The position numbers were made by a program, and so were the translations under genes. This document shows positions 16,890 to 24,592 of a DNA stretch of 42,876 nucleotides, piece by piece. Position 1 is the stretch's first letter, and every line of letters starts with the position of its first letter. The notes under the pieces were generated by a model. It was not told the origin of the DNA. It did no database searches and was given only the letters and a program-made list of their open reading frames with translations. The DNA is from Pseudomonadota bacterium (lineage in GTDB: Bacteria; Pseudomonadota; Alphaproteobacteria; Caulobacterales; Caulobacteraceae). The stretch is taken from NCBI GenBank assembly GCA_023390245.1, contig JAEWDF010000010.1, positions 1 through 42,876 of the forward strand, in the 5' to 3' direction.

Positions 16890-17701
16890 AGGCCCGCGCG
16901 ATCCTGCTGAACCTGGCGGTCGCCGTCGTCGCCGTGGTGGTGCTGTTCCCGCTGGCCTGGATGCTGTCGGTCAGCTTCATGTCGACGGGGGAGGCGGCCA
17001 GCTTCCCGCCGCCGCTGTTGCCGACGCGGTGGACGCTGGAGCACTATCGCGACCTGTTCCTGAACCAGGGCATGGGGCGGTATCTTTGGAACAGTTTCGC
17101 CCTGGCGACCCTGGCGACCATCCTGGCCCTGGGATTCACGGTTCCGGCCGGATACGCCTTCGCCAAGCTGCGCTTCCGGGGGCGTGAGCGACTGTTCCAG
17201 TTCCTGGTCGCCGCCCTGGTCGTGCCGGCCCAGATCGGCACCCTGCCGCTGTTCCTGATGCTGAAGGGGATGGGGCTGGTGAACACCTACGCCGGGGCGC
17301 TGGTGCCGTGGCTGGCGTCCATCTTCGGCCTGTTCCTGGTGCGCCAGTACGCGCTCAGCATCCCTGACGAAATGCTGGAGGCCGCGCGCATCGACGGCGC
17401 CAGCGAGGGTCAGATCTTCCGCCGGGTGGTGCTGCCGACGCTCCAGCCGATCATCGTCACCCTGGGCCTGTTCGTCTTCCTGGGCAGCTGGAACGACTTC
17501 CTGTGGCCGCTCATCATCCTGACGGACCAGTCCAACTACACCCTGCCGGTCGCCCTGGCGGCCCTGTCGCGCGAGCATGTGCAGGACATCGAGCTGATGA
17601 TGGCCGGCGCCGTCGTCACCGTGGCCCCCGTGCTGATCCTCTTCCTGGCCCTGCAACGCTATTACATCCGCGGCATGCTGGCGGGCAGCGTGAAGGGATG
17701 A
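16886..17701 (+). CDS. ABC sugar transporter permease (MalG/UgpE-like)
   Basis: This 271-residue membrane protein has six predicted spans and the EAA loop LEAARIDGASEGQIFRRVVLP, followed by LGSWNDFLWPLIIL, typical of MalG-type permeases. The ATG at 16886 overlaps the first permease stop. No nucleotide-binding subunit follows; the next gene is a glycosidase, so the ATPase must be encoded elsewhere. Confidence 0.92.
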   Translation: MKARAILLNLAVAVVAVVVLFPLAWMLSVSFMSTGEAASFPPPLLPTRWTLEHYRDLFLNQGMGRYLWNSFALATLATILALGFTVPAGYAFAKLRFRGRERLFQFLVAALVVPAQIGTLPLFLMLKGMGLVNTYAGALVPWLASIFGLFLVRQYALSIPDEMLEAARIDGASEGQIFRRVVLPTLQPIIVTLGLFVFLGSWNDFLWPLIILTDQSNYTLPVALAALSREHVQDIELMMAGAVVTVAPVLILFLALQRYYIRGMLAGSVKG

Positions 17702-17703
17702 GG

Positions 17704-20700
17704 ATGCGCTCGATCCTCCTCGCCGCCGCTGTCCTGGCCCTCGCGGCGCCGGCCGCCGCCCAGGAGACGCGGGTGCTGGACAGCATGGACGATGCGGCGC
17801 GGTGGGAGGCCAGCGCCTCCACCGACGTTTCGGCCGAGGTTTCCGCCGTCGCCGGGCATGAGGGACGCGCCGTCCGCCTGGCCTACGACTTCAACGGCAA
17901 GGCCGGCTATGCGGTCGCCAGCCGGCCGCTGCCCTTCGACCTGCCCGACAACTACGAGATCAGCTTCTGGGTGCGCGGCGCCGGGCCGACCAACACCTTC
18001 GAGGTCAAGCTGACCGACGCGGCGGCCGAGAACGTCTGGTGGAAACAGACCGCCCGCTACGACTTCCCCGACGGCTGGACCCGGTTCGTCATCAAGCGCC
18101 GCCAGGTCTCCAAGGCCTGGGGCCCGAGCCCCGAGACCGAATTGCGCCGCGCCGAGCGCGTCGAATTCGTCGTCGTCGCGGCCGAGGGCGGCCGGGGATT
18201 CATAGAGATCGACGAACTCGCCGTCCGCGACCTGCCGGTTCCCCCAACCGTTCCGCCGCAGCCGACCGCCAGCGACGACGCCGCGTCTCCGAACGCCGCC
18301 CGCGCCGTGGACCTGGACCTCGAGACCGCCTGGACGCCGCCGGTCTCCGGCGCGCCGGTCCTGACCCTGGACCTGGGCTACGAACGGGAGTTCGGCGGCC
18401 TGACCCTGCGCTGGGGCGAGCGCGGCGCGGCGGCCGACTATCGCATTTCGGCGTCCGACGACGGACGGGAATGGCGCGACCTGGCCCGGGTGCGCGGCGG
18501 AAACGGCGGCGTCGACTGGCTGCGGACGCCCGAGGCCAGCGCCCGCTGGCTGCGGCTGGAATTGCTCAGGCCCGCGCCCAGCGCCGATGTCGTCGGCTCG
18601 TCCGGCGCAGGCCAGCGGCTGGGCGTCGCCCAGGCCGAGACCTACGCCCTGAACGAAATCGAGATCGAGCCCCTGGCCTTCGGCGAGGACGCCACGGCCT
18701 TCGTCGAAGCGGTGGCGAAGGAAAGCCCGCGCGGCCTCTATCCGCGCGGCTTCTTCGGCGAGCAGCCCTACTGGACCCTGGTCGGCGTCGACGGGGGCGG
18801 GGAGAGCGGCCTGATCGGCGAGGACGGCGCCATCGAGCTGCGTCGCGCCGGCCCGACCCTCGAACCCTTCGTCGTCGACAACGGCCGCCTGGTCACCTGG
18901 GCCGACGTGAACATCGAGCAGGGGCTGCAGGACGACGATCTGCCCATACCGTGGGTGAAGTGGTCGCACGACGACTGGACGCTGAAGATCACCGGTTTTG
19001 CCGACGGGACCCCGGAACAGGCGCGGCTGTGGGCCCGCTACGATCTGACCAACACGGCGCGACGGCCGATCACCGTGACCCTGGCGCTGGCCGCGCGGCC
19101 GTTCCAGGTCAACGGGCCGGAGCAATTCCTGGCTATCCCCGGCGGGGTCGCGCCGATCCAGCAGATCGATTGGAACGGCGCCAGCCTGGTGCTGAACGAC
19201 GCGATCCGCGTCCATCCGCTGGTCCCGCCCGACGCCGTGGCGGCGGCGACCTTCGACGCGGGGGCCGACCCGCAGTCGCTGGTCCTGCCCGGCGCGCGGC
19301 GGCCGCCCGACCAGCGCCTGGTCGAATCCGACGCTGCGGACCTGCCCGCCGGAGCGCTTCTTTACGATGTGACGCTCCAGCCTGGAGAGACCCGCACCTT
19401 CGGCTTCATGAGCCCGCTGTCCGGCGCCGCGCCGCGGCCGGAGCCGGAGAACGCCGTCGCCCTGCTGGACCAGGCGCAATCGGATCTGGCCCGAGAATGG
19501 CGCGGCAAGCTGGACCGCTTCGACCTGACCCTGCCCCCGGCCGCCCAGAGGATCGAGGACGTGCTGCGCTCGTCCGTCGCCCATATGCTGATGTCGCGCC
19601 AGGGGCCTGTCCTCCAGCCCGGCACCCGCAGCTACAACCGCTCCTGGATCCGCGACGGCGCGATGATGGCCGAGGGGCTGAACCGCGTCGGCCTGGCCGA
19701 GCATTCCGCCGACTACCTGCGTTGGTACGCGCCCTTCGTCTTCGACAACGGCAAGGTCCCGTGCTGCGTCGACGCGCGCGGCGCCGATCCGGTTCCCGAG
19801 AACGACAGCCACGGCGAATTCGTCTTCCTGGCCGCCGAGACCTATCGCTACACCCGCGACGAGGCCCTGCTGCGCCAGGTCTGGCCGCAGGTGCAGAAGG
19901 CGATCGGCTATATGGACACGCTGCGGGCCTCGACGCGCACGGCGGAGTTCCAGACGCCGGAGACCCGCCATCTCTATGGCCTGCTGCCCCCCACGATCAG
20001 CCACGAGGGCTATTCGGACAAGGCGGCCTATTCCTACTGGGACGATTTCTGGGGCCTGCTCGGCTACAAGGACGCCGTCTTCATCGCCGAGACCCTGGGC
20101 GACGCAGAGGCGGCCGCCCGCTACGCCGCCGCGCGCGATCAGTTCGCGGCCGACATCCGGGCCTCGATCGAGGCGACGGCGGCCCACCACGGCATCGACT
20201 GGATCGCCGGCGCCGCCGACCGGGGCGACTTCGACGCCACCTCGACCACCATCGCCCTGTCGCCGGCGGGCGAGATGGACGCTCTGCCGCCGGACCTGCT
20301 GGCCCGAACCTTCGACCGCTATTGGGAGAATTTCCAGGACCGGCTGCACAACCGCACCCCGTGGCAGGACTACACCCCCTACGAATGGCGCACGGTCGGG
20401 GCCTTCGTGCGCCTGGGCTGGAAGGAGCGTGCGCTCCAGGCGGTGGACTTCTTCATGGCCGACCGCCGGCCCGCGGCCTGGAACGGCTGGGCCGAGGTCG
20501 TGGGGCGCGACAGGCGCGAACCGCGCTTCATCGGCGATATGCCGCACGCCTGGATCAGTTCGGACTACATCCGTTCGGCCCTGGACCTGTTCGCCTATGA
20601 GCGCGACCGCGATCACGCCCTGGTCCTCGCCGGCGGCGTCCCACAGGCGTGGCTGGACGCGGAGGAGGGGATCGGCGTCCGCGATCTGCGCACCGCCTAC

Positions 20701-20907
20701 GGCCCGCTGACCTACGCCTATCGCAAGGCGGGAAGGGGCTATGTCCTCACCCTGGACGCCGGAGCCCGACCGCCGGGCGGCTTCGTGCTGCAATGGCGCG
20801 CGGGGGGGGAGCGTCCGGAGCGGGTTCGGATCGACGGCCGCGAGGCGCGATGGTCCGTCGATGAACTGACCATCCCGGCGGGCGCCCGTCGCGTGACGCT
20901 GGACTGA
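17704..20907 (+). CDS. Large multidomain glycoside hydrolase-like protein (discoidin domain plus (alpha/alpha)6 barrel)
   Basis: This 1067-residue exported protein has a signal peptide (1-19, AAA|Q). Next comes a jelly-roll region (about 25-180, LPDNYEISFWVRG) and an F5/8 type C-like domain (about 190-325, ASPNAARAVDLDLETAW, YRISASDDGREWRDLARV). A long beta-rich middle leads to a six-hairpin barrel from about 600 with YNRSWIRDGAMMAEGL, ENDSHGEFVFLAAETYRY, YWDDFWGL and YTPYEWRTVGAF. The acidic residues there are likely catalytic. The fold resembles GH15/GH65-like enzymes, but I cannot assign a GH family. The start at 17704 has AAGGG six bases upstream; an ATG at 17698 overlapping the permease stop is the alternative. 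Confidence 0.8.
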   Translation: MRSILLAAAVLALAAPAAAQETRVLDSMDDAARWEASASTDVSAEVSAVAGHEGRAVRLAYDFNGKAGYAVASRPLPFDLPDNYEISFWVRGAGPTNTFEVKLTDAAAENVWWKQTARYDFPDGWTRFVIKRRQVSKAWGPSPETELRRAERVEFVVVAAEGGRGFIEIDELAVRDLPVPPTVPPQPTASDDAASPNAARAVDLDLETAWTPPVSGAPVLTLDLGYEREFGGLTLRWGERGAAADYRISASDDGREWRDLARVRGGNGGVDWLRTPEASARWLRLELLRPAPSADVVGSSGAGQRLGVAQAETYALNEIEIEPLAFGEDATAFVEAVAKESPRGLYPRGFFGEQPYWTLVGVDGGGESGLIGEDGAIELRRAGPTLEPFVVDNGRLVTWADVNIEQGLQDDDLPIPWVKWSHDDWTLKITGFADGTPEQARLWARYDLTNTARRPITVTLALAARPFQVNGPEQFLAIPGGVAPIQQIDWNGASLVLNDAIRVHPLVPPDAVAAATFDAGADPQSLVLPGARRPPDQRLVESDAADLPAGALLYDVTLQPGETRTFGFMSPLSGAAPRPEPENAVALLDQAQSDLAREWRGKLDRFDLTLPPAAQRIEDVLRSSVAHMLMSRQGPVLQPGTRSYNRSWIRDGAMMAEGLNRVGLAEHSADYLRWYAPFVFDNGKVPCCVDARGADPVPENDSHGEFVFLAAETYRYTRDEALLRQVWPQVQKAIGYMDTLRASTRTAEFQTPETRHLYGLLPPTISHEGYSDKAAYSYWDDFWGLLGYKDAVFIAETLGDAEAAARYAAARDQFAADIRASIEATAAHHGIDWIAGAADRGDFDATSTTIALSPAGEMDALPPDLLARTFDRYWENFQDRLHNRTPWQDYTPYEWRTVGAFVRLGWKERALQAVDFFMADRRPAAWNGWAEVVGRDRREPRFIGDMPHAWISSDYIRSALDLFAYERDRDHALVLAGGVPQAWLDAEEGIGVRDLRTAYGPLTYAYRKAGRGYVLTLDAGARPPGGFVLQWRAGGERPERVRIDGREARWSVDELTIPAGARRVTLD

Positions 20908-21044
20908 CAACCCCTTCGTCTCTGTCCCTTCTCGCGCTGTGCTTCGAAGCGGTTCGAAACGGCTCGGCTGCTCCCATCCCGAGAGCGGGGTCCGGGGGCG
21001 ATTTCCTCTATGTCGGCCACGCCGCGAACAAGGAGGACGGGCAG

Positions 21045-21098
21045 GTGAGGCGCTTTGCCTCTTGCTTTGTTGCGCTACTGAGAACCGTTATCAATTAA
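21045..21098 (+). CDS. Possible 17-residue leader ORF upstream of hemA
   Basis: A perfect AAGGAGG (21030-21036) stands eight bases before a GTG that opens MRRFASCFVALLRTVIN and closes with TAA at 21096-21098. This is the strongest ribosome-binding site in the hemA upstream region, while hemA itself has a poor one. The peptide has no run of a regulated amino acid, so classical attenuation is not evident. It may be a leader peptide, a small membrane peptide or chance. Confidence 0.35.
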   Translation: MRRFASCFVALLRTVIN

Positions 21099-21195
21099 GG
21101 GTTTGGGGCGTTTTGTCCATGCGCGAGACATGGACAAGCCCCTGCGAGGCGCGCAAATACGCCGCAGACACGCCATAAGCGAAAGACCGCGTCTC

Positions 21196-22422
21196 TTGTT
21201 CGACTATAAGGCCGCCTTTCAGAACTCCGTGGAGCAGGTCCGCAGCGAGGGCCGCTACCGCGTCTTCGCCGACCTGAAGCGGGTCCGCGGCCAGTTCCCG
21301 CGCGCCACGCGCCGGCGCGAAGACGGCTCCGAACAGGATGTCGTGATCTGGTGCTCCAACGACTACCTCGGCATGGGCCAGCATCCGGCCGTGCTGGACG
21401 CCATGCACAGGGCGGTGGACGAGATGGGCGCCGGCGCCGGCGGCACCCGCAACATCTCCGGCACCACCCGCCCGGCCGTCGACCTGGAGGCCGAGCTGGC
21501 CGCCTGGCACCGGAAGGAGGCGGCGCTTCTGTTCACCTCGGGCTATGTCGGCAATGAGGCGACGCTGTCGGTGCTGCAGAGGATCCTGCCGGGCCTCATC
21601 ACCTTCTCCGATTCGCTGAACCACGCCTCGATGATCGCCGGCATCCGCCACGGCGGCGGCGAGCGGCACGTGTTCAAGCACAACGACCTGGCGCACCTGG
21701 AGGCCCTGCTGGCCGACGCGCCGGCCGCCGCGCCCAAGCTGATCGCCTTCGAGAGCGTCTATTCGATGGACGGCGACATCGCCGACCTGAAGGGCACGAT
21801 CGCCCTGGCCAGGAAGTACGGCGCCCTGACCTACCTCGACGAGGTCCACGCCGTAGGCCTGTACGGCCAGACCGGCGCGGGCGTGGCCGAGCGCGACGGC
21901 GTCCTGGACCAGATCGACATCATCGAATGCACCCTGGGCAAGGCCATCGGCGTGATGGGCGGCTATATCGCCGCCGACGCCGTGATCGTGGACGCGGTGC
22001 GCAGCTGGGCCTCGGGCTTCATCTTCACCACCAGCCTGCCGCCGGCCCTGACCGCCGGGGCCCTGGCCTCGGTGCGCCATCTGAAGGCCCATCCGGAGCT
22101 GCGCGAGAAGCACCAGGAGCGCGCCGCCACGCTGAAGGCCCGGTTCGAGGCCGCCGGCCTGCCGGTCATGCCGTCCGAAAGCCACATCGTCCCCGTGCTG
22201 GTCGGCGATCCGGTCCACTGCAAGATGATCTCGGACATGCTGCTGGAGGACTTCGGCGTCTACGTCCAGCCGATCAACTATCCGACCGTGCCGAAGGGGA
22301 CGGAGCGGCTGCGTTTCACCCCGTCTCCGGACCACGACGACGCGATGATGGATCATCTGGTCCAGGCGATGGACCGCCTGTTCGCCCACTGCAACGTGGC
22401 GCGCCGTCCGGTCGCCGCATGA
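21196..22422 (+). CDS. hemA: 5-aminolevulinate synthase
   Basis: This PLP enzyme (408 residues from TTG 21196) condenses glycine and succinyl-CoA to 5-aminolevulinate, the first step of alphaproteobacterial heme, cobalamin and bacteriochlorophyll synthesis (Shemin pathway). Marks are EGRYRVFADLKR, WCSNDYLGMGQHP, GGTRNISGTT, LDEVHAVGLYG and TLGKAIGVMGGY with the PLP lysine at about 249. The TTG start gives the family's MFDYKAAFQ opening and usual length. An in-frame ATG at 21130 would add 22 unlike residues. The ATGA overlap couples it to the next small gene. Confidence 0.95.
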   Translation: MFDYKAAFQNSVEQVRSEGRYRVFADLKRVRGQFPRATRRREDGSEQDVVIWCSNDYLGMGQHPAVLDAMHRAVDEMGAGAGGTRNISGTTRPAVDLEAELAAWHRKEAALLFTSGYVGNEATLSVLQRILPGLITFSDSLNHASMIAGIRHGGGERHVFKHNDLAHLEALLADAPAAAPKLIAFESVYSMDGDIADLKGTIALARKYGALTYLDEVHAVGLYGQTGAGVAERDGVLDQIDIIECTLGKAIGVMGGYIAADAVIVDAVRSWASGFIFTTSLPPALTAGALASVRHLKAHPELREKHQERAATLKARFEAAGLPVMPSESHIVPVLVGDPVHCKMISDMLLEDFGVYVQPINYPTVPKGTERLRFTPSPDHDDAMMDHLVQAMDRLFAHCNVARRPVAA

Positions 22423-22601
22423 CAGCCGACGATCTCGGCGAGGTGATCGTCGAGTTCGTCCGAAACGGCGCCTACGTCAAATGCTCGGCCATCCACGTCG
22501 CCACCGGCCGTGAGGTCAGCGCCCTTGGCCCCGCCCATGAGCCCAAGGCCGTCGAACGCGTCGCCCTCGCTAAGCTGAAGCGCGTCCTCAGCCAAGCCTG
22601 A
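22419..22601 (+). CDS. Small DUF6898-like protein
   Basis: This 60-residue protein starts at an ATG overlapping the hemA stop. It contains GEVIVEFVRNGAYVKCSAIHVATGREV and GPAHEPKAVERVALAKLKRVL, a short beta-rich part followed by one helix, like the uncharacterised DUF6898 family of alphaproteobacteria. There is no signal peptide or membrane segment. Its function is unknown. The overlap with hemA argues that it is truly translated. Confidence 0.75.
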   Translation: MTADDLGEVIVEFVRNGAYVKCSAIHVATGREVSALGPAHEPKAVERVALAKLKRVLSQA

Positions 22602-22603
22602 CC

Positions 22604-22746
22604 GTCTCCTCCCCACGCAGTGGGTAGGGGGACCGCGCAGCGGTGGAGGGGCTCTTGAAGCGACTCCGGCGCTCGAGCGGACGCAAAGAACCCCTCCGTC
22701 TCTCCGCTGCGCTGCGAGCCACCTCCCCATTGCATGGGGAGGAGAC
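22604..22746. repeat. Intergenic palindromic repeat, copy 1 (half A then half B)
   Basis: Half A (22604-22660) begins GTCTCCTCCCCACGCAGTGG and ends GGAGGGGCTCTTGAAG. Half B (22686-22746) begins AAGAACCCCTCCGTCTC and ends CATGGGGAGGAGAC. Half B is an imperfect reverse complement of half A, so the element can form a long hairpin, and each half carries its own small hairpins. It is non-coding. Related sequence recurs at 42617-42750. Confidence 0.8.
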
Positions 22747-22759
22747 AGGGTCGCGCCTC

Positions 22760-22777
22760 ACCACAACATGTTGTGGT
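22760..22777 (+). promoter_or_regulatory. nrdR: NrdR-box-like palindrome
   Basis: ACCACAACATGTTGTGGT is a perfect 18-bp palindrome. Its core CAACATGTTG fits the NrdR consensus CwAtATaTwG apart from the t/a pair. It overlaps the -35 of the glyA promoter, and nrdR is the second gene of that operon, so autorepression is a natural reading. NrdR usually needs two boxes; I saw only one. Confidence 0.6.
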
Positions 22778-22799
22778 TATCTCCGCCGGGGCCTAGATA
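22771..22799 (+). promoter_or_regulatory. Promoter of the glyA-nrdR-rib operon
   Basis: TTGTGG (22771-22776) and TAGATA (22794-22799) are separated by exactly 17 bases and lie about 30 bases before the glyA GTG. The -35 is the right arm of the palindrome at 22760-22777, so a bound protein would block RNA polymerase. Confidence 0.65.
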
Positions 22800-22829
22800 G
22801 GCGGCCTTCTGATCTACGGGGATTTCAGC

Positions 22830-24113
22830 GTGACGGCCTTCACCCACGACGCCTATTTCACCAAGACGCTCGCCGACGCCGATCCGGACGTCTTCAAGGG
22901 CATCCAGGGCGAGCTGGGCCGTCAGCGGGAGCAGATCGAGCTGATCGCCTCCGAGAACATCGTCTCCCAGGCGGTGCTGGACGCGCAAGGCTCTGTCCTG
23001 ACGAACAAATACGCCGAGGGCTACCCGGGCCGCCGCTACTACGGCGGCTGCGAATACGTCGACATCACCGAGGACCTAGCGCGCGAGCGGGCCAAGAAGC
23101 TGTTCGGCGCCGCCTTCGCCAACGTCCAGCCGCACTCGGGCGCCCAGGCCAACCAGGCGGTCTTTTTCACCCTGCTGCAGCCCGGCGACACCTTCCTAGG
23201 CATGGACCTGGCCTGCGGCGGCCACCTGACGCACGGTTCGCCCGCCAACCAGTCGGGCAAGTGGTTCCGCCCCGTGACCTACAAGGTCCGCGAGGACAAT
23301 CACCTGATCGACTATGACCACGTCGCCGAGATGGCCGAGCGCGAGAAGCCCAGGCTGATCCTGGCCGGCGCCAGCGCCTACAGCCGCCACATCGACTTCA
23401 AGCGCTTCCGCGAGATCGCCGACAGCGTCGGCGCCTATCTGATGGTCGACATGGCCCACTACGCCGGTCTGATCGCGGGCGGGGTCTATCCCGACCCGAT
23501 CCCGCACGCCCACGTCGTCACCACCACCACGCACAAGACCCTGCGCGGCCCGCGCGGCGGCATGATCCTGTCCAACGACGTCGACCTGGGCAAGAAGATC
23601 AACTCGGCCGTCTTCCCCGGCCTGCAAGGCGGCCCGCTGGAGCACGTCATCGCCGCCAAGGCCGTGGCCTTCGGCGAGGCGCTGAAGCCCGAGTTCAAGC
23701 TCTACGCCCAACAGGTGGTCAAGAACGCCCAGGCGCTGGCCGCCGTGCTGGTCGAACGCGGCCTGGCCATCGTCTCGGGCGGCACCGACAGCCACTTGGC
23801 GCTGGTCGACCTGCGTCCCAAGGGCGTGACCGGCAAGGCGACCGAGCACCAGCTCGAAAAGGCGCTGATGACCTGCAACAAGAACGGCGTGCCGTTCGAC
23901 ACCGCGCCCTTCACCGTGACCTCGGGCGTGCGCCTGGGCACGCCGGCCGGCACGACGCGCGGCTTCGGCGAGGCGGAGTTCCAGCAGATCGGCCACTGGA
24001 TCGCCGACGTCGTCTCCTCGATGAACGGCGGAGACGAGGCCGATCCGGCCGTGGTCGCGGGCGTGGCGGCGCAGGTGCGCGAGCTGACGCACCGCTTCCC
24101 CATCTACCAATGA
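22830..24113 (+). CDS. glyA: Serine hydroxymethyltransferase
   Basis: This 427-residue PLP enzyme interconverts serine and glycine and makes 5,10-methylene-tetrahydrofolate, which feeds thymidylate, purine and methionine synthesis. It shows QIELIASENIVSQAVL, YAEGYPGRRYYGGCEYVD, the PLP-binding TTTTHKTLRGPRGG with Lys236, and VRLGTPAGTTRGFGEAEF. The length is standard. The GTG start at 22830 follows GGGGAT and gives the normal N-terminus. It lies eight bases before nrdR. Confidence 0.96.
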   Translation: MTAFTHDAYFTKTLADADPDVFKGIQGELGRQREQIELIASENIVSQAVLDAQGSVLTNKYAEGYPGRRYYGGCEYVDITEDLARERAKKLFGAAFANVQPHSGAQANQAVFFTLLQPGDTFLGMDLACGGHLTHGSPANQSGKWFRPVTYKVREDNHLIDYDHVAEMAEREKPRLILAGASAYSRHIDFKRFREIADSVGAYLMVDMAHYAGLIAGGVYPDPIPHAHVVTTTTHKTLRGPRGGMILSNDVDLGKKINSAVFPGLQGGPLEHVIAAKAVAFGEALKPEFKLYAQQVVKNAQALAAVLVERGLAIVSGGTDSHLALVDLRPKGVTGKATEHQLEKALMTCNKNGVPFDTAPFTVTSGVRLGTPAGTTRGFGEAEFQQIGHWIADVVSSMNGGDEADPAVVAGVAAQVRELTHRFPIYQ

Positions 24114-24121
24114 GCTGACCG

Positions 24122-24592
24122 ATGAAGTGCCCCTTCTGCGGCCATCCGGACACCCAGGTGAAGGACAGCCGGCCGTCCGACGACGGCTCGGCCATCCGAC
24201 GCCGCCGGTCCTGTCCGAACTGCAACGGGCGCTTCACCACCTTCGAGCGGGTGCAGCTGCGCGAACTGGTCATCCTCAAGCGCAACGGCCGCCGCACCCC
24301 CTTCGACCGCGACAAGCTGGAACGCTCCCTGGGGGTGGCGCTGAGGAAGCGTCCCGTCCAGCCCGAGCAGATCGAGCAGATGGTCAACCGCATCGTTCGC
24401 CAACTCGAGAGCCTGGGCGAGACCGAGATCGCCTCCAGCGTCGTCGGCGACTTCATCATGAAGGCGCTCAAGGGCGTCGATGAGGTGGCCTACGTCCGCT
24501 ACGCCTCGGTCTACAAGGATTTCCGCCACACCTCGGATTTCGCCAAATTCCTGGGCGCCGAAGGCTTCGGCGAGCCCGGCGCCGAGGAATGA
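24122..24592 (+). CDS. nrdR: Transcriptional repressor NrdR
   Basis: This 156-residue repressor of ribonucleotide reductase genes has a zinc ribbon with Cys3, Cys6, Cys31 and Cys34 (MKCPFCGHPD, SCPNCNGRFTTFE) and an ATP-cone (about 48-138, LVILKRNGRRTPFDRDKLERSL) that senses ATP/dATP. The ending YVRYASVYKDF is typical. Its ATG lies eight bases after glyA, and its stop overlaps ribD (ATGA). Confidence 0.96.
   Translation: MKCPFCGHPDTQVKDSRPSDDGSAIRRRRSCPNCNGRFTTFERVQLRELVILKRNGRRTPFDRDKLERSLGVALRKRPVQPEQIEQMVNRIVRQLESLGETEIASSVVGDFIMKALKGVDEVAYVRYASVYKDFRHTSDFAKFLGAEGFGEPGAEE

Noticed and set aside
17662..20910. Very long open frame opposite the large glycosidase, and other long antisense frames (for example 2399-5071 and 29668-31842)
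   Set aside because: They are shadows of GC-rich codon bias; the proteins are rich in Arg, Gly, Ala and His and match no family, while the sense genes are clear.
21079..21098. Fur- or Irr-like box in GAGAACCGTTATCAATTAAG before hemA
   Set aside because: Only a loose match to known iron boxes with poor symmetry, so not reported as a site.
22604..22746. CRISPR array or insertion sequence end
   Set aside because: Only one pair of imperfect halves, no regular spacers, no transposase frame and no target duplication seen.
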